64,000 bases of DNA, from the NCBI RefSeq assembly GCF_002754315.1, contig NZ_PEFE01000001.1, positions 1,612,001-1,676,000 of the forward strand, in the 5' to 3' direction. How positions within the stretch are numbered: the stretch's first letter is position 1; each line of letters opens with the position of its first letter. The notes beneath the pieces were generated by a model, which ran no database searches, had not been told where the DNA came from, and saw only the letters and a program-made list of their open reading frames with translations. This document shows positions 17,788-25,459 of the stretch, in pieces. The translations under genes and the position numbers were made by a program. The stretch is from Flavobacterium sp. 11. GTDB lineage: Bacteria; Bacteroidota; Bacteroidia; Flavobacteriales; Flavobacteriaceae.

Positions 17788-18939
17788 ATGGAATTTGATT
17801 TTCTGAAACCCGTAGATGATGAAATCCTTGCTTATATAAACGTATTGACTTCTCAGCAATTGGGAAGTAAAATTGTGCTGCATACAGAAAAACAGTTTCC
17901 GGATTTAAATAAGATTAAAATTGCTGTAATAGGCGTTTTAGAAAATCGAGGAGACAAAAAAGCTGTTTCGGATGTAGATTTAATACCACTTAGAAAAGAG
18001 CTTTACGGATTGTTTCCAGGGAATTGGGATGCTTCTATTGCTGATTTAGGTGATATTCTGGCAGGAAATTCTGCTGAAGACACTTATTTTGCCTTAAAAA
18101 AAGTGGTTGCAAGTTTAATCAAGAAAAAAATAACTCCCATAGTTATTGGCGGTTCTCAAGATTTGACGTACGCGCTCTATAGAGCTTACGATGATTTGGA
18201 ACAAATGGTCAATCTAGTTTCCATTGATAATAAATTTGATTTTGGTAAGGATGAAGAGGAAGTCTCGTCTTCGTCTTATTTGACAAAAATAATTGTAGAC
18301 GAGCCTAATAATCTTTTCAATTATTGTAATATTGGGTATCAAACGTATTTTAATTCGCAGGAAGAAATAGATTTGATAGAAAAACTGTTTTTTGATGCCT
18401 ATAGATTAGGGGAAGTTTCTAATAATATTTCTATTTCGGAGCCTGTTTTTAGAGATGCTGATTTAGTAAGTATTGATTTGAATTCGGTTAAATCATCTGA
18501 TTCTGGAAATTTTATTTCGTTTGCACCAAATGGTTTTAATGGAAAAGAAATTTGTTCTTTGTCACGATATGCGGGAATAAGTGATAAAGTATCGTCATTT
18601 GGAATATTCAATCATAATAATTCGGCACAAGAATCTGTCATCATCGCACAGATAATTTGGTATTTCATAGAAGGGTTTCATTATCGTTCTAATGAGTATC
18701 CTTTTGGAAGCAAAGAGAATTATTTAAAATACATTGTTCCATTAGAAGAAGAGGAACTTGTTTTTTATAAAAGTGATAAAACGGATCGATGGTGGATAGA
18801 AATTCCATTTATTTCAAATGTTAATAATAAACTAAAAAGAAATACGTTATTACCATGTTCCTATGAAGAATATTTATTGGCATGCAACCAAGAATTGCCT
18901 GAAAGATGGTGGAAAGCACAACGAAAGAATATTTTGTAA
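17788..18939 (+). CDS. arginase/formimidoylglutamase-fold protein, metal site degenerate
   Basis: The ureohydrolase fold is recognisable (VIGGSQDLTYAL, VSIDNKFDF, DADLVSIDLNS), but the two-Mn site is broken. The usual GGDH reads GGSQD (121-125), DAHxD reads DNKFD (147-151) and SxDxD reads SIDLN (228-232), so two histidines and one aspartate that bind metal are replaced. Catalysis as a hydrolase is therefore unlikely; a structural or binding role is more plausible. The ATG at 17788 (MEFDFL) is preferred over an upstream in-frame TTG at 17761. It sits between topA and gldK. 384 residues, longer than active arginases (about 300-330). Confidence 0.75.
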   Translation: MEFDFLKPVDDEILAYINVLTSQQLGSKIVLHTEKQFPDLNKIKIAVIGVLENRGDKKAVSDVDLIPLRKELYGLFPGNWDASIADLGDILAGNSAEDTYFALKKVVASLIKKKITPIVIGGSQDLTYALYRAYDDLEQMVNLVSIDNKFDFGKDEEEVSSSSYLTKIIVDEPNNLFNYCNIGYQTYFNSQEEIDLIEKLFFDAYRLGEVSNNISISEPVFRDADLVSIDLNSVKSSDSGNFISFAPNGFNGKEICSLSRYAGISDKVSSFGIFNHNNSAQESVIIAQIIWYFIEGFHYRSNEYPFGSKENYLKYIVPLEEEELVFYKSDKTDRWWIEIPFISNVNNKLKRNTLLPCSYEEYLLACNQELPERWWKAQRKNIL

Positions 18940-19028
18940 TCATTATTTTACATTTACAATTCTGTCCTTGAAAATTGTTTAAAAATTAATGGATTTTATA
19001 AGCTTAACATTATAAAACAGATAAAAAA

Positions 19029-19072
19029 ATCGATTTTTGTGTATTTTATCGATTATTTTAGCATTTTATCGA
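19029..19072 (+). promoter_or_regulatory. phased ATCG repeat array upstream of gldK
   Basis: ATCG cores at 19029, 19048 and 19068, 19 and 20 bases apart. The middle one lies in TGTATTTTATCGATT (19040-19054), which recurs in near-identical form before the LRR gene (31488) and before the T9SS-sorted protein (60580). Direct repeats spaced two helical turns apart look like a binding array for a dimeric or tandem regulator. Confidence 0.45.
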
Positions 19073-19103
19073 CAAAATATTTTTTTTGTATTTTATTTAA
19101 CAT

Positions 19104-19111
19104 TATTTTTG
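19104..19111 (+). promoter_or_regulatory. -7 promoter box of gldKLMN
   Basis: TATTTTTG matches TAnnTTTG, with TTTG at 19085-19088 as a possible -33 element (15-base spacing). The leader to the gldK ATG would be about 90 bases. The ATCG array lies just upstream. Confidence 0.45.
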
Positions 19112-19206
19112 AGCTCAAATTAATTTCATAACAAAAATATTGTTTTATTAATAAATAATAAATAGGTTTACACACTTAAAAATAATGAATAGATAACCAA
19201 ATTTAT

Positions 19207-20616
19207 ATGAAGAAGTTCATTGCATATACGTCAATTTTGGCCCTTTTAATCGGCTGTGGTAAATCAAGCGATAAAGGAGAATTAGTTGGTATTAATGGAG
19301 GTAAATGGCATCCTGAAAAGCCTTATGGAATGGCTTTAATTCCTGGTGGTGCTTTTATTATGGGTAAATCAGATGGTGATTTAGCTAATGTGGAAGATGC
19401 TCCTACAAAAACTGTTACTGTTCGTTCATTTTATATGGATGAAACGGAAATTACCAATAGTGAATACCGTCAATTTGTAGAATGGGTAAAAGATTCTACT
19501 ATGAGAGTTAGATTAGCTATTCTTGCTGATGAAAGTGGTCAGACTGCTGGTGCGGGAGATCCTAAAGGTAAAGGTAAAAATGCCGGAAGTATTGGTGATT
19601 TTGCTTTTAATGATTCAGATCCTGAAAAGATGACAGCTTATGATAAATACATGTATGATAATTATTATAGTGTAGGTACTGCTGATGATCCTTATGCAGG
19701 AAGAAAGCTTAACAAGAAAGTGAAACTAATCAAGGATACTAAGTTGTATCCAGATGCATATTACGCCGAAGTAATGGATTCAATGTATTTGCCAATAGAG
19801 GCTTCATACAATGGATTAAGAACTATAGATGTAAATAAATTAAAATTCCGTTATTCTTGGATGGACATTCAAGCAGCTGCAAAAGCTAAAGTTGGAAATA
19901 GAAAAAACTTCATCAGAACAGAAGAAGTAAAAGTATATCCTGACACAACGGTTTGGATTAAAGATTATGCTTATTCTTATAATGAGCCAATGCACAATGA
20001 TTATTTCTGGCATAAAGCTTACGGAGATTATCCAGTTGTAGGAGTTAAATGGACTCAGGCAAAAGCTTTTTGTGCTTGGAGAACTTTAAATAAAAACACC
20101 TACATAAAATCTAAAAAGAAAGGTCACGATTTAATAAACTCTTTCAGATTGCCAACAGAAGCAGAATGGGAATATTCAGCAAGAGGTGGTTTAGAATCAG
20201 CTACTTATCCTTGGGGTGGTCCTTACACTAAAAATGACAGAGGTTGTTTCTTGGCGAATTTTAAACCTAACAGAGGTGATTATGCGGCTGATGAAGCTTT
20301 GTATACTGTAGAAGCAAAATCCTATGAGCCAAATGGTTATAATCTTTATAATATGGCTGGAAACGTTTCTGAGTGGACTGATTCATCATATGATCCAAAT
20401 GCTTACGAATATGTTTCTTCAATGAACCCGAATGTTCAGGATTATAAAAATCAAAGAAAAGTGGTTCGTGGTGGTTCATGGAAAGATGTTGCTTACTTCC
20501 TTCAAGTGAGTACTCGTGATCATGAATATGCAGATTCTGCAAGAAGTTATATCGGTTTTAGAACAGTTCAAGATTACATGGGACTTCAAACCACCGGTAA
20601 CGGGAAAAAGAAATAA
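19207..20616 (+). CDS. gldK: T9SS/gliding lipoprotein GldK
   Basis: An outer-membrane lipoprotein that forms the periplasmic ring of the type IX secretion system together with GldN. Lipobox LLIGC with Cys17. The rest is a formylglycine-generating-enzyme/SUMF1 fold: PGGAFIMGKSDGD (about 46-58), MDETEITNSEYRQFVEW, FRLPTEAEWEYSARGG, NMAGNVSEWTDSSYDP and KVVRGGSWKD, then IGFR. GldK uses this fold structurally, not as an enzyme. An insert (about 95-260) separates the first and second halves, as usual in GldK/PorK. First gene of gldKLMN, with spacers of 46, 45 and 50 bases to the next genes. Confidence 0.95.
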   Translation: MKKFIAYTSILALLIGCGKSSDKGELVGINGGKWHPEKPYGMALIPGGAFIMGKSDGDLANVEDAPTKTVTVRSFYMDETEITNSEYRQFVEWVKDSTMRVRLAILADESGQTAGAGDPKGKGKNAGSIGDFAFNDSDPEKMTAYDKYMYDNYYSVGTADDPYAGRKLNKKVKLIKDTKLYPDAYYAEVMDSMYLPIEASYNGLRTIDVNKLKFRYSWMDIQAAAKAKVGNRKNFIRTEEVKVYPDTTVWIKDYAYSYNEPMHNDYFWHKAYGDYPVVGVKWTQAKAFCAWRTLNKNTYIKSKKKGHDLINSFRLPTEAEWEYSARGGLESATYPWGGPYTKNDRGCFLANFKPNRGDYAADEALYTVEAKSYEPNGYNLYNMAGNVSEWTDSSYDPNAYEYVSSMNPNVQDYKNQRKVVRGGSWKDVAYFLQVSTRDHEYADSARSYIGFRTVQDYMGLQTTGNGKKK

Positions 20617-20662
20617 ATAAAAGAAACCAAATCTATATCTATTAAATTAAAAAAAAACTATT

Positions 20663-21310
20663 ATGGCATTACTAAGTAAAAAACAAATGAATTTCGCATA
20701 CGGTATGGGAGCTGCGGTTGTAATTATTGGAGCATTATTCAAAATTACACACATTGAATTTGGATTTATAACAGGGAATTTAATGCTTACAATAGGTCTT
20801 GTTGTTGAAGCTTTAATCTTTGCTCTTTCTGCTTTTGAACCAGTTGATGATGAATTGGATTGGACATTAGTTTATCCTGAATTAGCAAATGGAGTAAAAG
20901 GTGAATCTAAGAAAAAAGTTGAAGCTCCTGCTGATACTCAAGGATTGTTATCTCAAAAATTGGATGCGATGTTGAAAGACGCTAAAATTGATGGAGAATT
21001 AATGGCAAGCTTAGGGAATAGTATCAAAAATTTTGAATCAGCTGCCAAAGGAATTGCTCCAACAGTAGATTCTATTTCTGCAACTAAAAAATACAGTGAA
21101 GAATTGTCTATGGCTGCGGCACAGATGGAATCTTTAAACAGCTTATACAAAGTACAATTAGAAAGTGCTTCAAGAAATGCTGAAGCAAATAAAGAAATTG
21201 CTGAAAATGCAGGGAAATTAAAAGAACAAATGCAATCTATGACTGCAAATATTGCTTCATTGAACAATGTTTATGGTGGAATGCTTTCTGCAATGGGTAA
21301 TAAAGGATAA
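20663..21310 (+). CDS. gldL: T9SS/gliding motor protein GldL
   Basis: An inner-membrane protein that with GldM forms the proton-driven motor of gliding and type IX secretion. Two membrane helices lie at about 10-27 and 33-53; the second contains the Glu of GLVVEALIFALSAFEP, the proton-channel residue known from F. johnsoniae GldL studies. The cytoplasmic part (about 60-215) is helical, with repeated KL/LN heptads (for example MESLNSLYKVQLESASRN) suggesting coiled coil. 215 residues, standard length. The order gldK-gldL-gldM-gldN on one strand with short spacers indicates co-transcription. Confidence 0.95.
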   Translation: MALLSKKQMNFAYGMGAAVVIIGALFKITHIEFGFITGNLMLTIGLVVEALIFALSAFEPVDDELDWTLVYPELANGVKGESKKKVEAPADTQGLLSQKLDAMLKDAKIDGELMASLGNSIKNFESAAKGIAPTVDSISATKKYSEELSMAAAQMESLNSLYKVQLESASRNAEANKEIAENAGKLKEQMQSMTANIASLNNVYGGMLSAMGNKG

Positions 21311-21355
21311 TTAGTTTCAAACTATAAAAAAACAACAAACTAATTAGTAGAAAAT

Positions 21356-22903
21356 ATGGCAGGAGGAAAACTAACCCCTAGACAGAAGATGATTAACCTA
21401 ATGTACTTGGTTTTTATCGCGATGTTAGCATTAAATATGTCCAAAGAGGTATTATCAGCTTTTGGGATTTTAAATAATAAAATAGTAGAGTCTAACTCTA
21501 TAACTGATACTAGAAATGAAAGTTCATTTCAACAATTAGCTCAAAAAGCAGTGGATCAACCAGGGCAATTTGGTGATAAAAAAGCTAAAGTTGAAAAAAT
21601 TAGAGCTTTGTCTAAAGAGTTTAACGACTACATAGAAAATATCAAAACAAAGGTTACTACGAAATTTGAAAGAGATGCCGAAGGAAATTTGCCATACGAG
21701 CAAATGGATAAAGGAGATTTAATTGACAGAATGTTCTTTACTGGAGATAGAGTTTCTAAACAAGGTAAAGAGTTCTTAGATAAAATCAATAATTTCTCAA
21801 CTCAAATAAAAGCGATTGGTGGAAGTTCAATTGCTGAATCTGAAATGAAAAAGATTGAAGCTAGATTTGCTACAAAACCAGTTTATTCTGAAAAAGCAGG
21901 TGCTAAATTAGATTGGATTGATTACAACTATAAGGGATATCCACTTATTGCTACAATTACTAAATTGTCTCAATTGCAAGCTGATATCAAAACTACTGAA
22001 AGCGATGTAATGACAGGAATGTTCCAGTCGGACTTAGTTGCTGCAGCATCACTTACAGCTTACCAACCTATTGTAGTTCTTGATAAATCTGTTTTCTTTC
22101 AAGGAGAAGCGGTAACAGGAAAAATTATTCTAGGTAAATTTGATCCATCATTAAAAGCAAAATCTGTTATTGTTAATGGATCTAGTGTACAAGCGCAAGC
22201 GGGTCAAGCTAAGTTCTCTTTTGGAGCTGGTAATATTGGAGAACATGCTATTGGCGGTTCATTTAATTTTGATGAGAATGGGAAAGTAGTTAGCTTACCT
22301 ATTAAAGATAAATATGTTGTTGTTGCGAGACCAAAATCGGCTACTATTTCTGCTGATAAAATGAATGTAGTTTACAGAGGTGTTGTAAATCCAATGACTA
22401 TTTCTTTTGCAGGAGTTTCTGCTGATAAAGTTTCTGCTAGCGCTCCAGGATTAAGTTCTGCAGGTGGTGGTAAATACAATATGAGTCCAGGTTCAGGTTC
22501 TGAAGTGGTTATTAATGTAACAGGTGCACTTCCTGACGGGTCTAAAGTTTCTGACAAGAAAACCTTTAGAATAAAAGGTATTCCTGGTCCAACAGGAACT
22601 ATTAGAGGAGAAATGGGTGTTGTAAAAGGACCTAAATCAAATTTACAAATTGCTACAATTGGAGCTAAATTAGTTGATTTCGACTTTGAAGTTGGATTAA
22701 ACGTAATTGGATTTAATTTAAAAGTAACTGGTCAGCCTACTGTAGTTGTTACAGGAAACAAGTTGAATGCACAGTGTAATGCTGTACTTTCAAAAGCAGT
22801 TAGAGGAGATCAAGTTACTATTTCTGAAATAAAAACAAAACTTGTAGGTGCAGGTAGCTATTTATTGCCAAGAACTGCTCCAGTAATTTTTGAAATACAA
22901 TAA
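21356..22903 (+). CDS. gldM: T9SS/gliding motor protein GldM
   Basis: The second motor subunit. It has a single N-terminal membrane helix (about 12-30, NLMYLVFIAMLALNMSKEVL) preceded by the conserved AGGKLTPRQKMINL start, and a long periplasmic part of four beta/helical domains reaching to the GldK/GldN ring. The Gly/Ala-rich IgG-like domains (about 225-515) include GIPGPTGTIRGEMG. 515 residues, standard. Downstream gldN starts 50 bases later. Its function is inferred from the strongly conserved gene order and family resemblance. Confidence 0.96.
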   Translation: MAGGKLTPRQKMINLMYLVFIAMLALNMSKEVLSAFGILNNKIVESNSITDTRNESSFQQLAQKAVDQPGQFGDKKAKVEKIRALSKEFNDYIENIKTKVTTKFERDAEGNLPYEQMDKGDLIDRMFFTGDRVSKQGKEFLDKINNFSTQIKAIGGSSIAESEMKKIEARFATKPVYSEKAGAKLDWIDYNYKGYPLIATITKLSQLQADIKTTESDVMTGMFQSDLVAAASLTAYQPIVVLDKSVFFQGEAVTGKIILGKFDPSLKAKSVIVNGSSVQAQAGQAKFSFGAGNIGEHAIGGSFNFDENGKVVSLPIKDKYVVVARPKSATISADKMNVVYRGVVNPMTISFAGVSADKVSASAPGLSSAGGGKYNMSPGSGSEVVINVTGALPDGSKVSDKKTFRIKGIPGPTGTIRGEMGVVKGPKSNLQIATIGAKLVDFDFEVGLNVIGFNLKVTGQPTVVVTGNKLNAQCNAVLSKAVRGDQVTISEIKTKLVGAGSYLLPRTAPVIFEIQ

Positions 22904-22953
22904 ATAATAAGTAAGTTTATATTTGACCTACTTCAATATCTTATTATGATACC

Positions 22954-23847
22954 ATGATGAATGTAAGAAATTTTTTAATCGCTATTGTCTCTATTACGGG
23001 AAGTTTCGCCTCTTTTGGACAGTCTAATTTGCTTAATGCAAAAACTCCTGACCAAATAGGACTTAAAACTGCGGCACAACTCATTTCAGATAATGATAAA
23101 CCATTAGTCTATGGTTATGTGCATGATAGAGATGTTTTAATGGGTAAGACCACATGGGAAATTATTGACTTAAGTGAAAAAATTAATTTTGCTTTGTATT
23201 TTCCTATTGATACTTCAAATATTGGTTCTGATAGAAGGTCTTTGTATGATGTGCTTACAAAAGCTTTGAAAAATGGTAAAATTACTGAGGTATACACCGA
23301 TAGTTATTTTAATACCAAAAAATCAATGCAAGATATTCAAACTTCATTGACTCGTATAGATACTACTGACGCAGGTAGAGAACAAATTAATGCTGGAAAC
23401 CAAATATCTGATGAGTATATTTTAAGACAAGACTTAGCTGCTCAAGATGTAACCCAATATAAAATTAAAGGATACTGGTATTTTGACAAACGTCAGAGTG
23501 AATTGAAGTATCGTTTATTGGGAATTTGCCCTGTAACTCCGGATGTTTATACAATGAACAGTGATGAAAAGGATTATATCGAATTGTTTTGGGTATTCTT
23601 CCCAGCTGCAAGAGATGTTTTGCATGAAGCAAAAGCGTTCAATGATAAAAATTCAGCGATGCCAGTTTCATTTGATCAAATATTAAACTCGAGGCGTTTT
23701 AATAGTGTCATTTACAAAGAAGAAAATGTATACGGCGATAGAACTATTGAAGAATACATGAAAGATAACGCTCAAAATCAATTATTAGAATCGGAAAGAG
23801 TAAAAGAAAAAATTCGCAATTTCGAACAAGATATGTGGAATTATTAA
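22954..23847 (+). CDS. gldN: T9SS/gliding protein GldN
   Basis: A periplasmic partner of GldK in the outer-membrane-associated ring of the type IX secretion system. Signal peptide 1-23 (ending FASFGQ). The body has the family stretches MGKTTWEIIDLSEKINFALY (about 65-84), KITEVYTDSYFNTKKSM and ELFWVFFPAARDVLHEAKAFN. It begins with two adjacent ATGs (22954 and 22957); either gives a workable signal peptide. 297 residues. Last gene of the operon, followed 20 bases later by a strong terminator. Confidence 0.95.
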   Translation: MMNVRNFLIAIVSITGSFASFGQSNLLNAKTPDQIGLKTAAQLISDNDKPLVYGYVHDRDVLMGKTTWEIIDLSEKINFALYFPIDTSNIGSDRRSLYDVLTKALKNGKITEVYTDSYFNTKKSMQDIQTSLTRIDTTDAGREQINAGNQISDEYILRQDLAAQDVTQYKIKGYWYFDKRQSELKYRLLGICPVTPDVYTMNSDEKDYIELFWVFFPAARDVLHEAKAFNDKNSAMPVSFDQILNSRRFNSVIYKEENVYGDRTIEEYMKDNAQNQLLESERVKEKIRNFEQDMWNY

Positions 23848-23867
23848 TACCGGTTTTAAAATATATT

Positions 23868-23901
23868 AAAAAACTCTTACTGTAATGGTAAGAGTTTTTT
23901 T
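23868..23901 (+). terminator. terminator of gldKLMN
   Basis: AAAAAACTCTTAC-TGTAAT-GGTAAGAGTTTTTTT, a 12-13 bp stem with a T run, 20 bases after the gldN stop. Confidence 0.85.
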
Positions 23902-23947
23902 GTTTTAATGTGTTTACTTTGCACTTATTTAAAAGGTATAATTTCAA

Positions 23948-25000
23948 ATGATTGATTATTTAATTATAGGTTCTGGTTTAGCAGGTATTTCATTCGCAGA
24001 GATTGCTTTGCGGAATAATAAATCTATTTTTGTTTTGGATAATAATTCTCAAAATTCATCTAAAATTGCTGGAGGTTTGTATAATCCTGTTATTTTAAAA
24101 CGTTTTAGCGAGGTGTGGCAGGCTCAAGAGCAATTAGTTTTAATGAATGAATTTTATACTCTTTTAGAAAAAAAACTAAATTGTAAGGTTGATTTCAAAA
24201 GTCCTATTTTAAGAAAATTCTTTTCCGTTGAAGAACAGAATAATTGGTTTGCCGCTTCGGATAAAGTTGCGCTTGCTCCTTTTTTGTCAACAGAGTTGAT
24301 TTCTAAAAAGTACATAGGAATTGATTCTCCTTATGGTTATGGCGAAGTTTTACAAACGGGCTATGTAGACACCGCTTTGCTTTTAAATAAATACAGAGAG
24401 CATCTGAAGCATAACAATTTGTTTCAAGAAGAATCTTTTAATTATGATGCTTTAATAATTAATTCTGACGGTATTCAATATAAAAATATTCACGCCAAGC
24501 ATATCATTTTTGCGGAAGGTTTTGGGATGCATGCCAATCCTTATTTTAATCAGTTGCCCTTAGACGGAACCAAAGGAGAGCTTTTTATTATTAAAGCACC
24601 TGAGTTAGATTTAGATGTAATTGTGAATACGAGTGTGTTTATTTTGCCACTTGGGAATGATTTATTCAAAGTTGGCGCAACGTATAATTGGAAAGATAAA
24701 ACGGATTTACCTACTGAGGAAGGAAAAACAGAATTAGTAGATAGAATAAAGGAAATTATTACGTGTGATTTTGAAATTGTCGAGCATTTTGCTGGCGTTC
24801 GACCAACGGTCAAGGACAGAAGACCGTTAGTGGGGACACATAGGAATTATGAATTCATACATATTCTCAATGGTTTGGGAACCAGAGGAGTTATGCTAGG
24901 ACCGGCAATGGCAAAAGCGTTATTTGAAAATATAGAATATCAAGTTCCACTAAATAAAGAAATTGATATTAAAAGATTTCTGCCTAAAGGGCAGCAGTAA
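23948..25000 (+). CDS. FAD-dependent oxidoreductase (DAO family)
   Basis: A 350-residue flavoprotein of the D-amino-acid oxidase/glycine oxidase superfamily. The Rossmann motif GSGLAG is at 8-13 with FVLDN ending the second strand; GGLYNPV (about 42-48) is the usual follow-on. C-terminal FAGVRPTVKDRRPLVGTH and LNGLGTRGVMLGPAMA carry the second FAD-contact region. The substrate is unknown; a similar C-terminal domain occurs in MnmC, but the methyltransferase half is absent. It is next to gldN but behind its terminator, so probably not part of the gliding operon. It converges with DUF983 with only 2 bases between the stops. Confidence 0.8.
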   Translation: MIDYLIIGSGLAGISFAEIALRNNKSIFVLDNNSQNSSKIAGGLYNPVILKRFSEVWQAQEQLVLMNEFYTLLEKKLNCKVDFKSPILRKFFSVEEQNNWFAASDKVALAPFLSTELISKKYIGIDSPYGYGEVLQTGYVDTALLLNKYREHLKHNNLFQEESFNYDALIINSDGIQYKNIHAKHIIFAEGFGMHANPYFNQLPLDGTKGELFIIKAPELDLDVIVNTSVFILPLGNDLFKVGATYNWKDKTDLPTEEGKTELVDRIKEIITCDFEIVEHFAGVRPTVKDRRPLVGTHRNYEFIHILNGLGTRGVMLGPAMAKALFENIEYQVPLNKEIDIKRFLPKGQQ

Positions 25001-25002
25001 TA

Positions 25003-25386
25003 TTATTTTTGGTTCGTTTTTGGATCATACGAAACAAACATATTGATGTAAATGTTTCTGGACCAGCGCAAGACAAATGGGAATAAGACAATAAGTGATG
25101 CAATTATAGCAATAAAAGCCACTTTTAGGCTGGAGCCAAAGATTACAAATGAGATTAAAAAAGCTGCAATTCCAACAGCGACATTCAATCCATAACTGAC
25201 ATACATTGCACCATAAAAAAAGGAAGGTTCAATTTGATATTTTAAACCACAATGGCTGCAATTTTCATGCATTTTCAAGATTTTATTGAAATGTAACGGA
25301 TTTTTGTCCAAATACATACTCTCATTCTGACATTTAGGACAAGTTCCTGTTAAAATGCTATATAATTTGGATCCTTTTTTTAACAT
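25003..25386 (-). CDS. DUF983 family membrane protein
   Basis: A small inner-membrane protein with two zinc-ribbon-like pairs, CPKC (TGTCPKCQNES, about 16-19) and CSHC (ENCSHCGLKY, about 41-44), then FFYGAMYVSYGLNVAVG and two membrane helices (about 55-78 and 83-105). DUF983 proteins are often near cytochrome oxidase genes, but no such neighbour is seen here. A longer frame back to 25476 is open, but the ATG at 25386 (MLKKGSKLYS) is preferred: it matches the family N-terminus, and a TAAATTTG promoter box lies at 25422-25429 inside the would-be extension. Confidence 0.78.
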   Translation of the reverse strand: MLKKGSKLYSILTGTCPKCQNESMYLDKNPLHFNKILKMHENCSHCGLKYQIEPSFFYGAMYVSYGLNVAVGIAAFLISFVIFGSSLKVAFIAIIASLIVLFPFVLRWSRNIYINMFVSYDPKTNQK

Positions 25387-25421
25387 TTGCAAAAAATTTA
25401 ATTTTTCCTTTCTTAGAGTTA

Positions 25422-25429
25422 CAAATTTA
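25422..25429 (-). promoter_or_regulatory. -7 promoter box of the DUF983 gene
   Basis: Minus strand TAAATTTG (plus CAAATTTA), 36 bases ahead of the ATG at 25386. It supports the shorter start. Confidence 0.45.
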
Positions 25430-25459
25430 CACATTCGAAAAGGAATAAAATAACAATAC

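Noticed and set aside
17788..18939. Active HutG partner for hutU
   Set aside because: The fold matches formimidoylglutamase, but three metal-binding motifs are broken and the gene lies 39 kb from hutU.
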